A stretch of DNA of 64,000 nt. Origin: Vanrija pseudolonga (lineage: Eukaryota > Basidiomycota > Tremellomycetes > Trichosporonales > Trichosporonaceae). Within the stretch, counting starts at the first letter, position 1. Each line of letters begins with the position of its first letter. This document shows positions 11,801 through 22,408 of the stretch, piece after piece. Under the pieces are notes generated by a model that saw only the letters and a list, made by a program, of their open reading frames with translations, was not told where the DNA came from and made no database searches. The stretch lies in NCBI RefSeq assembly GCF_020906515.1, contig NC_085851.1:2480001-2544000 (forward strand). Reading direction: 5' to 3'. The position numbers were made by a program, and so were the translations under genes.

Positions 11801-14800
11801 TTGGGGAGCAGCTGCAACAGGTTGGATGAGAGGTTGATGACCTCGAGTGAGGGACACAGCCACAGATCCGCCGGAATCTCCGCAAGGTTGTTATTGTGGA
11901 TGTTGCAGATTCTCAGCTTGGTCATATTGCCCAGGCAGCCCACAGGGAAGGTTGACAGCATGTTGTCGGTACATGAGAAGGCCTCGAGGTTGACCAGCTT
12001 GTCAAGCGTCTGCGGGAGACGGTTGAACTGATTGAAGTTGAGGTTGAGTTCCACCAGATTGACCAGTTCACTCAAGGCACCGTCGTCCAGCACCGAGATC
12101 TTGCCGTATGACAGGTTGAGGTGCGTGAGCGAGTACGAGATGGTCGAACCGGGTGAGCATGCCAGCGTGAACCGCGTGATCGAGTTGTGGGGCACACTGA
12201 AGTCTCGGACCTTTGCTCCGAGCTCCGTGTCGAGGGTAACCAGGTCGTTGCTGTCGGCACGGAGCGTCGCGAGGTTCGGCAATGCGTACACTGGCGTCAA
12301 GTCGATGAGCTTGTTACGGCGAACGTCGAGGACTCGAAGGTTGGCGAGCGTGCTGAACGACTCGGGGAACTCTCTCAGCGCGTTACCAACACACGTGAGA
12401 CGTTCCAGAGACTTGAGGTTGGACATCTCGGAAGGCAGCTCGTCGATCTGGTTGAATGACACGTCGAGATCAACAAGGTTGCTCATCTCACACACGACCT
12501 CGGGGAACTTTTCGAACACATTGTTCGAGATGTTGAGGTACTTGAGTGCTTTCATTTGGAGGAAGTAGGACGGGATCGAGCTGAGCCTGTTGTTCTGGAC
12601 CTTGAGGGAGAGCAGAGTGGTGATGTCCGACAGGTTGACCGACTCGAGATCGGCAATGCGGTTACACGACAGGTCGAGACGGGACAGGGTGGCGCTCGAG
12701 CGGATACTGGCCGGTACTCGCTTGAGGGCCATGTTGGACATGCGCAGCTCCTTGAGGCTGGTACACGCGTCGATAAAGTCGAGCGGCAAGTCGGTCATGG
12801 GGTTGCGCGACACATTGAGAATAATGATGTTGTCGGCGTGCAGGTGAAGGAAGATGGGGATGACCTGGAGGTCGCGGCCGGAGAGGTCGATGAACTCGAA
12901 CGACTCGTACGCGGATTCCTCTTCCTGTGAGAGTATCAGCTATCGTTCGTCGAGGCCAACGCAGCTCAACTTACCGGATTGATGACTGGCAACACTGGCG
13001 TCTGGTAGATGAACTTGCAGAGCATCGTCAAGTCCTCCTTTCCAATCTCCTCGATGTGCTCGGCCTCGGTGTAGCCAGCCTGCAGCAGTCGTCGAGCCTG
13101 CAGCCCCAATGGTCGGTCGCCAGGTAGCAGTTGTCGGTCCTGTCCGTGCTCGCGGACGTAGAGCTTCATGCTGGTCTGAACCTTCTTGCCCTCTGTTCCG
13201 CCGGCGAGGATATTGATGATTTCTGCTGTTGTTGTTGTGAGCAGGAAGGACATGATCGAATATGACCCGTCGTCGAGGTATATCCTCGTAAAGTGAGGCA
13301 CGTTGGGCAGAGCGCCCTCGCCGGTCGGCACGCCCTTGATAGTGTTGCCTGTGTGGGCCTTCTTCTTGTGGTGATGGTGGTGGTGGTGGTGATGTTGGTT
13401 GCCATTGTGCAACTGGTCACTGCCAGCGCTGCCACGCTGTGGGTCCAGCTGTGTGGGGGTGGTTACCCTGTTGCCGTCCTCCTCGGCCCAGTCCTCGTCC
13501 TCCTCGCTCAAACCTCCCTCCTCGTCCTCCTCGCCCAGCTCGTCTCCCTCGACGCCCCATGACTCCGGGGCAGCCCACGCCGCAGCACTTGACGTGGCCG
13601 AGAACGGCGGGATCGCCGGGGCGATACTCCCATGCGGGCCCTTGAGGTAGTCGTTTCGTGATGGCGAGACAGACGTCTGTGCCCCACTCCCAGCGACGGC
13701 GACACCGAACGGGTCGCTGAACATGCCCGCCTTGCTGCCCGTCATGCCTTGGGCCCAGGACGGGGCGAGCGGCGACGTCTGGTCTGACGCGGATGAATCG
13801 ATCGAGTCCATCTTGACATTTCTCAGCTGTGATGGTCTCCTGGGCGCGTTGCTAGCACCAGGCACAGTCGAGTGTTTAGGCGACACATCTGACGGCGATG
13901 GCGGGGTGTGGGCCCCAGCCTTGAGCTGGTCCGAGCCGCCTGACGAGCCAGTCGACGCGAACGGGTTGGCTCTCGCGAAGCTCGCGGCACCTGTAGACTC
14001 TTGCACGATGCTTCTGCCTGGTGGGACGTCTGTCCCGGAGGCGAAGCTGCTGGTATGGTGCAGCGCGTCTGCGAGTCCCAGGTCGGGCGCATCCTCGCCT
14101 GAAACAGGCCCTGGCACCGACGGGCGTGCGTTGATCAGCGTCGGGTCGACGATGCCCTCCATGTCGTCGAGATCCATGTCGATGTGGAATTCCGGCTCGC
14201 TTAGCTCGTCGAGCGGCGAGATGTCACTCGTCGCCGCGCGTGATGACCGTCTCCTGCTCAGCGGCGACGGGAAGGCGGGGTACGTGCTGCCGCTGCTGCT
14301 GCTCGTCGACGAGATACTCGCCTGCCGTTGCCCTCCGGTCGGCAGGCTCGTCATCGTCAGTCCTCCTGGGACCGAGATCGACTGCTGGCGTTGCTGCTGC
14401 GGTCCAGTAACGCTCCTCTGTGGCATCGGCCGGAGATCAGGATGTGTCGAGACTGTGTGCGTCAGTCATACCCAACCCCCTCGCCTCGCATAACTCACAT
14501 CCCGACGCAGCGCTGACGCTCTGCCCCGTCCGGCGTTTCAACTTGCTAAACAGGCCGCCCTTCTGCTTCTTCTCCACGGGCGACGTCGACGCGCCAGCCG
14601 CGACGCTGCCGAAGCGGGCGAAGCGGTGTGTCGAGTGGCTGGACGACGCCGAGCCCGTCGACGCGATCGAGTATTGTCTCTCACGCTCGAACGGGGGCGG
14701 GCTCGGCTCGCGCTGTCCACCGCGGATACTCGGCGCCCTCGAACCCGCAGGGGTCGCGGCCGCCGTGTCGACCAGGCTCGACACACTGCCCGAGCGCGGG

Positions 14801-15525
14801 CTCGGCGCACCGCTCGGCGTGCCGGGATACTCGGTGTCGTCCTGCGAGTGGTGGTGGTGGTGCTGGTGGTGCCTCAGCACGCGCGGAAGCGAAGGAACCG
14901 ACGGGAAATGGTGCTTCCGCTTCTCCACCTTCTCAGTGCCGCCCATCACGGGTGTCGGGGGCTGGCTGAGGCCCGCCGAGCCGCCCGAGGCGGCCGTCGG
15001 CGCCGGGCTGGGCGGGCGCGGGCTGTCGAGCGTCGGCGTTGGCGCGGGGCGCGGGGTCGGCTCGTCCTCCTGCAGCCAGGGGGCGATGTTGGGCGCTGCT
15101 GCCGGTGTCGTGACGCTCTGCTGCTTGGCCGACGGGTCGAGGATGTCGGCCATCTCGTTGTCGAACGAGAGCCCCATGCCGTTGGACACGACAAGGCCGG
15201 GGTAGTGCTCTGCTTCGGAGTGCAGGTCGCCATGGTCGCCGTTGCCGTTCTGCGCGCCGGCGCCGTGCGTGCCGAGCGGGTCGGGGTCGGCGTCGACGCC
15301 GAGGAAGCTCGTGTCGAAGGGTGCGACATAGCCGCCGCCTGGCGGGGCGTGCTCGTCGACCATTGAGAGCGGGGAGGCGAATGTCGCGCCGTCAAACAAG
15401 TTGTCTGCGGGCGAGAGGAAGGACGGGATGGCCCCCTTTGGAATGTCGAGTTGTGGAGGGGGCTGGGGTGGGGAGCGTGTGGATCGTTTGTTGCCGGCGT
15501 TGCCGGCTGGCGGTGGACCCGACAT
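8874..15525 (-). CDS. CAC1: Ras-responsive adenylate cyclase
   Basis: Four exons encode about 2172 residues that make cAMP from ATP. The order matches fungal adenylate cyclases. The first ~700 residues are low-complexity and Ser/Pro-rich with two poly-His runs. A Ras-association domain comes next (RIYLDDGSYSIMSFLLTTTT, YVREHGQDRQLLPGDRPLG). More than 20 leucine-rich repeats follow (for example NLRVLDVRRNKLIDL). A PP2C-like domain (GAVVYVVDKTLHCANAGDV) precedes the class III cyclase core (VAIVFTDIVNSTALWE with the metal Asp, YEVKTEGDAFMVSF, RVRMGVHWGSPE, DYYGPMVNRSARV). The C-terminal 180 residues follow intron 9425-9461. The other introns are 12925-12974 and 14453-14498. Start: first ATG of the long exon, MSGPPPAGNAGNKR. 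The usual output is cAMP for PKA signalling. Confidence 0.95.
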
Positions 15526-15566
15526 GTTGAGGAGGGGAGATGGGGGGATGAGTGATGGCCTGGGCC

Positions 15567-15592
15567 GAGGGAGGGAGGGAGGGAGGGAGGGG
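15567..15592 (+). repeat. GGGA tandem repeat, G-quadruplex-capable
   Basis: Five to six consecutive G-G-G-A units lie about 45-65 bases upstream of the CAC1 start. Four or more G3 tracts with 1-nt loops fit the classical quadruplex pattern. Any effect on CAC1 expression is inference. Confidence 0.7.
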
Positions 15593-15780
15593 CAGGGCTG
15601 GGCGTCGGCGGGGTCGGCGAGGCGACGTCGGGGGCGTCAGTCACTGGTGGAGGTGGGTCGGGTCGGGGGGAAGGAAGCAGGCAAGCAAGCACTATGCAGT
15701 TTCACCTGCGTCGCGGCGGGGCTTGGAGTTGCGCTCGCTGCGTCGTCGCGGCGGCAGGAGAGCTGCTCAATCACACATGC

Positions 15781-15792
15781 GGGGGGGGGGGG
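15781..15792 (+). repeat. Homopolymer run of 12 G
   Basis: Twelve consecutive G, about 260 bases before the CAC1 start. A similar run of 13 G lies at 27021-27033 upstream of URA5. Both are C runs on the sense strand of the gene they precede. Confidence 0.8.
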
Positions 15793-16506
15793 TGTAGGAG
15801 CAGCAGCAGGAATGCCAAGAGGTGGCAAGTGGCTGTGGGCGGCCGTGGTGGTGATGGTGGCTGCTGGCTGTGCTGGGTGCGGCTAGCTGGACGCGGGGAG
15901 GGGGGGGATTTGACGTGTGTGGGGGTGGGGGAATTGATGGGCCACACTGCACAGTGTGCGCCGTGGCTGGCTGGCTGACTGGCTGGCTGACACTGGAGTG
16001 AGGGGATGTGTGATGACGCTGTGAACGATGCTGCTGGTGCTGGAGATGCTCTGGCCGGCTAGCGAAGTGAGGTAGGTAGCATGCATCGTGACCCGCCTCA
16101 GTGTCTCTGGCTGCTGCTCTGCTTGCGGGCGGGCGGCATCCCCCACTGTAGGCAGCAGCGCTCGTTCCTGACAAGAGCGGCAATGAGGTCAGTTGGACTC
16201 TGCTGGATCCCAATTCCCCTATGGCCTCTGGCTCCCCTCCCCCTCGCTGGCTTGGCTGCCCGCCGCCGCCCATCACGCGCATCACGGCAACCTCCTTCGC
16301 TCATCCACCCGCGAGGCACGGGCACATCGCACGTCAAACACCAAACCAACCACTGCTCGATCAATGCCATCTGCATGCCTACTAGACAAATCTATTCTAC
16401 AGTGGGGGGAGGGAAAAGGCGAGGAAAGAGACACACACAACGACAAACACTACATGTATATGCAAACCCACCAATCTCAATGCACACATGGGAGACTACA
16501 CCACCA

Positions 16507-18707
16507 TCACCTCAACTTGGCAAAGGGGTTCAGGCCACTCAGCTGCCCTCCCCCGAGGCTCAACGGCGCCTCACCGCTCCCTCTCTGGAAGGCATTCCAG
16601 AAGCGAAGCGTCTCGTCACCGGCACCCGTCACAATCGTCTGGCCGTCGGGGCTCATGGCGAGGTAGAGCACACGATATGTGTGGCCCGTGAGCGTTGCGA
16701 CTTGAGTCATGGATGGGTACTTCCAGATTTGAATCTGGTTCTGGACAGGCCCTCCAGAGTAGCCGTGGGTCGAGACCAGCTCGTTCGAGTTTTTGGACCA
16801 CATGAGATTGCAGACCTGCAGAGTTAGAGGAGCCTGCCTGAGTCTAACTCACCTGCGAACCCGTATCCCACTCGCTGACGAGACCACCGGTGAGACTGTT
16901 CCAGAATCGAATCTTCTTGTCGGCAGTACCGCCACCACTGGCTAGGACGCCGCGCTGGTGAGGGCTCCATGCGATGGCTTTGACGGCCGCACGGTGCTCG
17001 CCAAAGCGCCAGGTCGGACGCGTGTCCGTGCCTCCCCAGACAAACAACTTGTTATCGTTGCCACCGCTCGCAAGCTGGTCGGTATCCAAGTTCCACTTGA
17101 GACCACAGACTTCTTGCTTGTGGTGGCCGGAGAGGCGTCGAATGTACTGATCGGGAGCACGAGTGTCGCGGTGCAGAATGGTGCGATCCCGGGAGCCTGA
17201 TGACAGGATGTGGTTGTTCCATGCCAACGAGCCGACACGCGCCGTGTGCCCAGACATTGTGCGGATGCGCTTGCAGTACTCGGCGTCCCAGATTTCGACC
17301 GAGCCGTGACTTGTGCCAATAGCTATTGTGCTTCCCTGGAACGTCAGCTCGGCCATCGCCAAGTCTCCTACCTTGTTGGTCCACTCGAGCCCGGTAATCG
17401 TATCCAGACAGTCGTCACCATCAACGCCACTGCCAGCCATCTCGCAGAGCTTGGTGACTCTGCTGGTCTGTGCGCTCCATAAGTACACACAGCTGTTGAG
17501 TCCGACGGCGAGGATATTGGACTGGGACCATGAAACGAGATTGAGGTAGAAGTCGTCGGCGAGTTCAGGCGCGTCAAGCACCTTGAACGGTGTTCGTGAG
17601 ATTTGTCTGACACTCTTGCGGGGGCTGAGCAGTACTCGCTGCGTATCGCGGCCAACTGGACTCAGGCTATACCTGTCGTGGTTCATGTCGTCGAGGGTGC
17701 CGCCGTTGGTGAGCTGGGCCATTCGCCTTGAAGCTGGCGACGAAAAGTTGAGGATCCTCTTCTTCGATGGCGTCACAGGCGAGCCATGGTTACCTGACGG
17801 TGGCGGGGAGAAGGCCGACTTGCGGCTGGGCGGGGTACGGACGCCTGCGCCGCCCGAGCCCGAGGTCAGCGCGACCTGAGACTGATGGGCACGGTGTTGG
17901 GACGAGCTCGGTCCCGCTCCCGGAGGGCGGCTGTTTCCAGATGTTGGCGTTGACGGCGCGTGGAGGGGTAGAGGAGGAAGGTGAGATGCTGGCGACAGCT
18001 CGCGGTCAGCGCGGTCTCCCGCGCCAGAGACGCCGGGTGGGGGATGATGGTGTAATGGTGTTGTCCCAGCACTGGAGATTGGGACGTTAGGATTTGGCAG
18101 GTTTGGCAGGTTGGATGCGTTGAATGTGATGGGCCGCCTGAGCTGGGCGTGACGAGAAGGGGACGGCTGGGGTCGCTGCGACGGCGAGGCTGACCGTGAC
18201 GGCGAGAGAGGCACGGGGAAGAGCTCGTTCTTCAGGAGATGAGAAAACGTCGCATTGACTTCCTCTGCGCATCTCGTCAGCAAGGCCCACATCCTCGCGC
18301 GGAGAATAACCCACCACGACGGGCCTCGGCGTCTGTGCACTGCCCATGTCCGCTCTTCCTCCTTTGCCGAGGCTTGGAGGGGCCGTCATGGTTTCCACTC
18401 GAGTCGGGTAAGAGCGCGTACGCGGCGTGCAGGTCTGAACCATCTCGTGTGGGGATGAACCTGGCTGTCAGCTGTCGTCCATGCTTCATCCAGCTCACCT
18501 GTCACCGTAATCTCTCACCACGGCCTTGCCCTTGCTCGCCGACACCGACGACAGGGGGCTCATGCCGCGCGGACTCCTCGTGCGCTCAACATCGCCGAAC
18601 ACATCTCGTTCTTTGGTGTGGGGTACTCGCTTGGCGGGTGACCTCGGCGGCGTAGAGACAGAGGATCGTATGCGGCGCGAGAACTCGGTGTCGTATATGC
18701 TCGACAT
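16507..18707 (-). CDS. CDH1: APC/C activator Cdh1 (fizzy-related WD40 protein)
   Basis: Six exons give about 679 residues. The protein recruits substrates to the anaphase-promoting complex. The N-terminal C-box is restored across the first intron as [13 protein letters not shown], followed by [13 protein letters not shown], a block typical of Cdh1. A Ser/Pro-rich stretch then leads to [20 protein letters not shown] and a seven-bladed WD40 propeller ([92 protein letters not shown]). The C-terminus ends in AKLR, so the usual Ile-Arg tail that docks on Cdc27 is Leu-Arg here. A 36-nt intron at 17336-17371 is frame-neutral and stop-free. Start: ATG 18707, [12 protein letters not shown]. Cdc20 is less likely because the Cdh1-type C-box context and the KNEL block are present. 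Confidence 0.93.
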
Positions 18708-19769
18708 GGAGCGCGTGAGCGGAAGACGCGAGATGAAACAGCGGGGTGGTTGGGAGGGGTGGAGGTGGAGGCTTGACGGGGTGGTGGCTTGGGGCGAGGA
18801 GACGGCGCGAGAATCAACAGCTGGTGCCGATCATGAGCATGTAAGGAGGGGGGGCGGGAGAGAGCTTGGATGTTCGCAAGTGACGAGTTTGGGAGGTACA
18901 AGGATGCGCCTAGAATGCGTATGCTGGATGGTTGTTGTGAACTGCCTGGCGGGAGGGAAGGTTGTTGCTGGGCTGGTTTGTTTGTGTTTGACGCTTGGGG
19001 CCAGTGCTGGGACAACAAACACTTGTAGGGTGACAGGAGGGAGCGAGACGGGTAATGCGATGCGAGCGGAGACAGGCGCGACGTGTAAGAGGAGTCGAAG
19101 AGGGAGATGCGAAGGGGGAGGAGAGGAGGACAAGGATATGAGACTTGGGTATAAGAACGAGAGGATGATGATGATGATGGAAGGGGAAGGCGAGATGCAA
19201 AGGAGGATTGACCTCGGTGGTGGTGGTCCGCCGGTTGGGTGGTGCGCCGCCCGCTGGATGCGGACACGGCGGGGAGTGCTGCTGGAACCGGCCAAGTGCG
19301 CCCTATTACAAAACTGTCATTTAACGGAATCAGATTGATGGCTAATAGACGGGCGGGGGTAATTTTTGGGTGACTGAAATCTTGGCAGACAAGTGATGAG
19401 GGGAGTGGAGTGGCGGGTGGATGGGTTTGGTGCGCCGCCTCAACCATGGTGAGGAGCACGACTTTGCAGGTAGGTACACACACACCACACTGCAGAGCAA
19501 AGAAAATGACAATGTAAAGACGAGGAACATAAGTGTACACCAGTGTGTAGAGTTGAAGTAGATGAATCTTGGAGTTTGATGCCCGTCGTGTGCTCTCGAT
19601 GTCTCGCTTGCACCCTCTAGTACCTTTTGTGGAGCTGTATAAATCCCTACACTGTACGCAGGCCGCGCCGGCCCACGAGCTGGCGAACATAGTACAGTAT
19701 CGCGAGGCCCACTGACGCGGTGGCCTGGCCTTGGTCGAGCGACACGACCACGAGCACAGCAGCAGTGCG

Positions 19770-19911
19770 TGGAGCAGCGGTCTAACCTGCCGGCGGGGGT
19801 TGCACCCGCCACGACTGCAGGTTGGGGGTTCGAGCCCGCTCGCTGAATCCGAACCGGTCCCAGGAGGAAGGGGACTGGCGGCCGGGGTTCGGGAGTGGGG
19901 GAGAGCTTTTT
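19770..19911 (+). ncRNA. Possible Pol III transcription unit (A box, B box, T5); identity unknown
   Basis: TGGAGCAGCGGTC at 19770-19782 resembles the A box of Leu/Ser tRNA genes, and GGTTCGAGCCC at 19827-19837 fits the B-box consensus. A run of five T at 19907-19911 could end Pol III transcription. Between the boxes, GGCGGG (19792-19797) and CCCGCC (19805-19810) form a perfect 6-bp hairpin around a 7-nt loop. The flanks do not make a 7-bp acceptor stem, the T stem has a mismatch and no loop has T33, so this is not a normal tRNA. A decayed tRNA, a tRNA-derived SINE or a small ncRNA are all possible. Confidence 0.3.
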
Positions 19912-19912
19912 G

Positions 19913-19996
19913 TGTGCTGTGTGCTGTGTGCTGTGTGCTGTGTGCTGTGTGCTGTGTGCTGTGTGCTGTGTGCTGTGTGCTGTGTGCTGTGTGCTG
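19913..19996 (+). repeat. Minisatellite: 12 perfect copies of TGTGCTG
   Basis: Seven-base unit repeated twelve times without change, starting two bases after the T5 run. It is 84 nt long and not a multiple of three per unit, so it reads as a Cys/Val/Leu/Ala pattern in every frame. Perfect copies suggest recent expansion or ongoing slippage. Confidence 0.95.
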
Positions 19997-20388
19997 TTGG
20001 TGCGAGGATGTGTGAGTGGCGCCACACACCTTCCGGGCCGCCGGATAAGGGATATATGTTGGGATATAATAGCCCGACGACTCCAGCGATCACTCAAACG
20101 ACTGGCAGAGGATGGCAACTACTGGCTGGCGCTCGGGCCGCCACGCTGCTGGGGAACATTGATCGTCGAGGAGGAGATTGTAAAGATGCTGTCAGAAAAG
20201 AAGAACGGCAAGTGGGGTTCAAGTTGACAATTGACTCGAACAAACGGCCTGTGAACTCGACCCCGTTGTCCTCCCGCTCCACATCTTCTACCAGTCAATA
20301 CCTCAGCTCAGCATCTTATTGAGTCCACTGCATCAAGCCGTAATCACTCTTCTGGACTACAAATACATTGATTATTACCTCTCTCCAA

Positions 20389-21922
20389 TCACGCATACAC
20401 GTCGCGCTTGTCGTTGCTGTCAATGTGCTGAATGTCGAGTCTGTGAGCGTGACGAGCGGAGCCGGTGAACAACTCCTCCATGTTCTCGAGGGGCACGCCC
20501 TTGGTCTCGGGGAGGAAGAAGAAGACGAAGAGGGCGACGAGGATGTTGAGGCCGAAGAAGAAGAAGACTGGGGCGAGCGTCAGGAAGGTGGATACTACTT
20601 CCACCGCGGCACAACTTACAAATGTGCAAGCCGACCTTCTCAGCAAACTTGTTGAACGCGACGTGGTTGAAGATGGCCGAGGATATCGAGCTGACCATGA
20701 ACGACATGGGCACGGCCCACGTGCCGACAGCTGGCGCGAACATCTCGGCAGTGTACACCCAGACGACGCAATTCCATGTCGCGCCGGCGACGAAAGTGGT
20801 CACGACGTCCATGACTGCGTAGCCAAGCGCCGCGGAGTAGTACTTGGGTTCATCACGCTCGCTGTAGCTGAACGTGCCGAAGAGCCGGCTGGAGCCGTAC
20901 CCGGCGCCGAGGCCGCCAATGATAACCATGCAGAGCGCGAGAACGGCCGAACCAGCGATCAAAAGCTTGCGGCGGCCGATCTTGTCGATAAGTAGCAGGC
21001 CAACAGCAGCGCCGAGCACGCCGACGACCGTGTCCACGGAATACACAATCCAGGAGGCCAACGACGGGCCGAAGTGACTGGAGATGGGATAGTTTCTGGA
21101 AAAGCCACGAGAGTACACGAGGGTGCTCCAGCGGCTCACCTCGCTCGTGCCGACCATGGATGCGAGGGCGTTGAGCGCGAACGCGAGGGCGACCCGCTTG
21201 GCGGGGAACCCGGCGGCGACGACGGTCGCGAGCGGGCGCCGCGACGCGTCGCCGTCGCCGTGCCCATCGCTTCCGAGCGGGGGGGTGTTGGGCGCGAAGA
21301 GCATGGACACGGGGACGATAATGGAGAACAAGAACATGAAGGATGCGCAGCCGCGGTACAGGGGCCAGATCTGCTCGTTCGACTTGTCGGTGAACGCCCA
21401 CGTTATGCCCCAGAAGACCCAGTACACGACGAGGTAGCCGAGCGCCCACGCGAGGTTGGCGAACGCGAGGATCTTGCCGCGCAAGAGCGTGGGTGCGAGC
21501 TCGGCAGCGTACAGCAGGGCGGAAGGGACGGCGATGCCGTGCCCGATGGCGAGGAGGGCCGTGGCGGCGTAGTCGGCGGCGAGGAACTTGATCGCTGCGA
21601 CGAGGACGATGCCGGCGATGAGGACGATGCCCGAGCCGATAAGGAGCGCGCCGCGGCGGCCGGCGAGGAGGAGGACGCCGGGCGTGATGAGGAAGCCGGT
21701 GCAGATGAACGCCACCACGCGGGTAATGTACATGTTGTTCAGGCTGCGGTCGACCTGCGACATGGAGCGCGTAAGGGACGAGCTGAGGAACAGCGCGCCC
21801 GTGGTGCTCTGGCTGAACGTGAACTGGTTGACAGCGTACATCGTGAAGCTGAGCAGCGCGGCCACACACGGCAGCCATGCGCGGGTGGTGGTCGTTGGCG
21901 GGGGTGAATGTGCGTGAGTCAT
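20389..21922 (-). CDS. MFS transporter of the sugar-porter type
   Basis: Two exons, about 493 residues with roughly twelve hydrophobic segments. Family marks are the GRRG loop between helices 2 and 3, LLIDKIGRRKLLIAGS in the centre, and LPETKGVPLENMEELF near the end, the PETKG motif of sugar porters. The intron at 20568-20619 (52 nt, GTAAGT donor, CTGAC branch point) joins KVGLHI to FFFFFGLN. A 25-nt alternative with the same donor would also keep frame but is too short. Start: ATG 21922 (MTHAHSP), just before the first helix. The substrate cannot be read from sequence; fungal members move hexoses, lactose, maltose or quinate. Confidence 0.85.
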
Positions 21923-22408
21923 GTTGGTGGTGTGGTGGGTGGGGGCGTGCCACGGAGCGCCGGGCACGCGGTTATGTACTGGTTTGAATGTGGAGAGGCG
22001 GGCCGAGTGTGGCGCCTGCAGAGCGGTGCAGAGCCTCGGCAGGCACGTAGAGCACGCACCACTCACCACGCACTCACCAGCCGCCGAGTTGCGCCGACAC
22101 ATGTCTGACAAGCTTGTTGGTTGGGTTGTGCGGGCCGGTCGCTTGGCGCAGGGTGTTTGAGCCTCTGTGGCGGGCGGAAAGGCAAACGGGCCAGGGTCAA
22201 CTGACTTGGCATGAACTGCCACCGAGGTGCCTGGGTCGCCGCTTAGCACCACACGAGTTCAACACCCGCATGAATACCCGCACAGCAAAGACGTCACTTT
22301 TAGCCAAGGCGGTACCCTAACACTCTACACGATGCAGATCATTCCACTGATAGACGCGACCGTGCCGACATTGCCGGCCGGCCCCACACTACTACTACGT
22401 GCTGCCTC
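21923..22408. other. Intergenic region, MFS promoter side
   Basis: Between the MFS start and the YRA1 stop, both on the minus strand. No further gene or distinct motif was seen. Confidence 0.5.

Larger units (their letters stand above)
15526..16506. other. CAC1 promoter region and CDH1 3' flank
   Basis: A gene-free kilobase. It is strongly G-rich on the plus strand, so pyrimidine-rich in the CAC1 sense direction. It holds a GGGA repeat, a run of 12 G, and a short direct repeat of TGGCTGGCTGAC near 15964-15991. No additional coding region is credible. Confidence 0.55.
18708..20388. other. Long intergenic region between CDH1 and the MFS gene
   Basis: About 1.7 kb. The CDH1 side is pyrimidine-rich in the sense direction, as expected for a long leader and promoter. 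The MFS side holds a Pol III-like unit and a 7-bp minisatellite (listed separately). Open frames through the repeat exist only because the unit lacks stops. Confidence 0.55.

Noticed and set aside
19755-19845. A tRNA gene
   Set aside because: The A and B boxes look tRNA-like, but there is no 7-bp acceptor stem, the T stem has a mismatch and no anticodon loop has the required T33. It is kept only as a possible Pol III unit.
19822-20015. Cys-rich proteins encoded by the TGTGCTG repeat
   Set aside because: The frames are open only because the 7-bp unit has no stop in any register; there are no splice, start or family signals.
20595-20619. A 25-nt intron in the MFS gene
   Set aside because: It has a possible AG but is too short; the 52-nt choice ending at 20568 has a CTGAC branch point and gives a good helix.
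20853-21953. 366-codon alternative frame within the MFS gene
   Set aside because: It is an Arg/His/Pro-rich out-of-frame shadow; the real frame has twelve membrane helices and PETKG.
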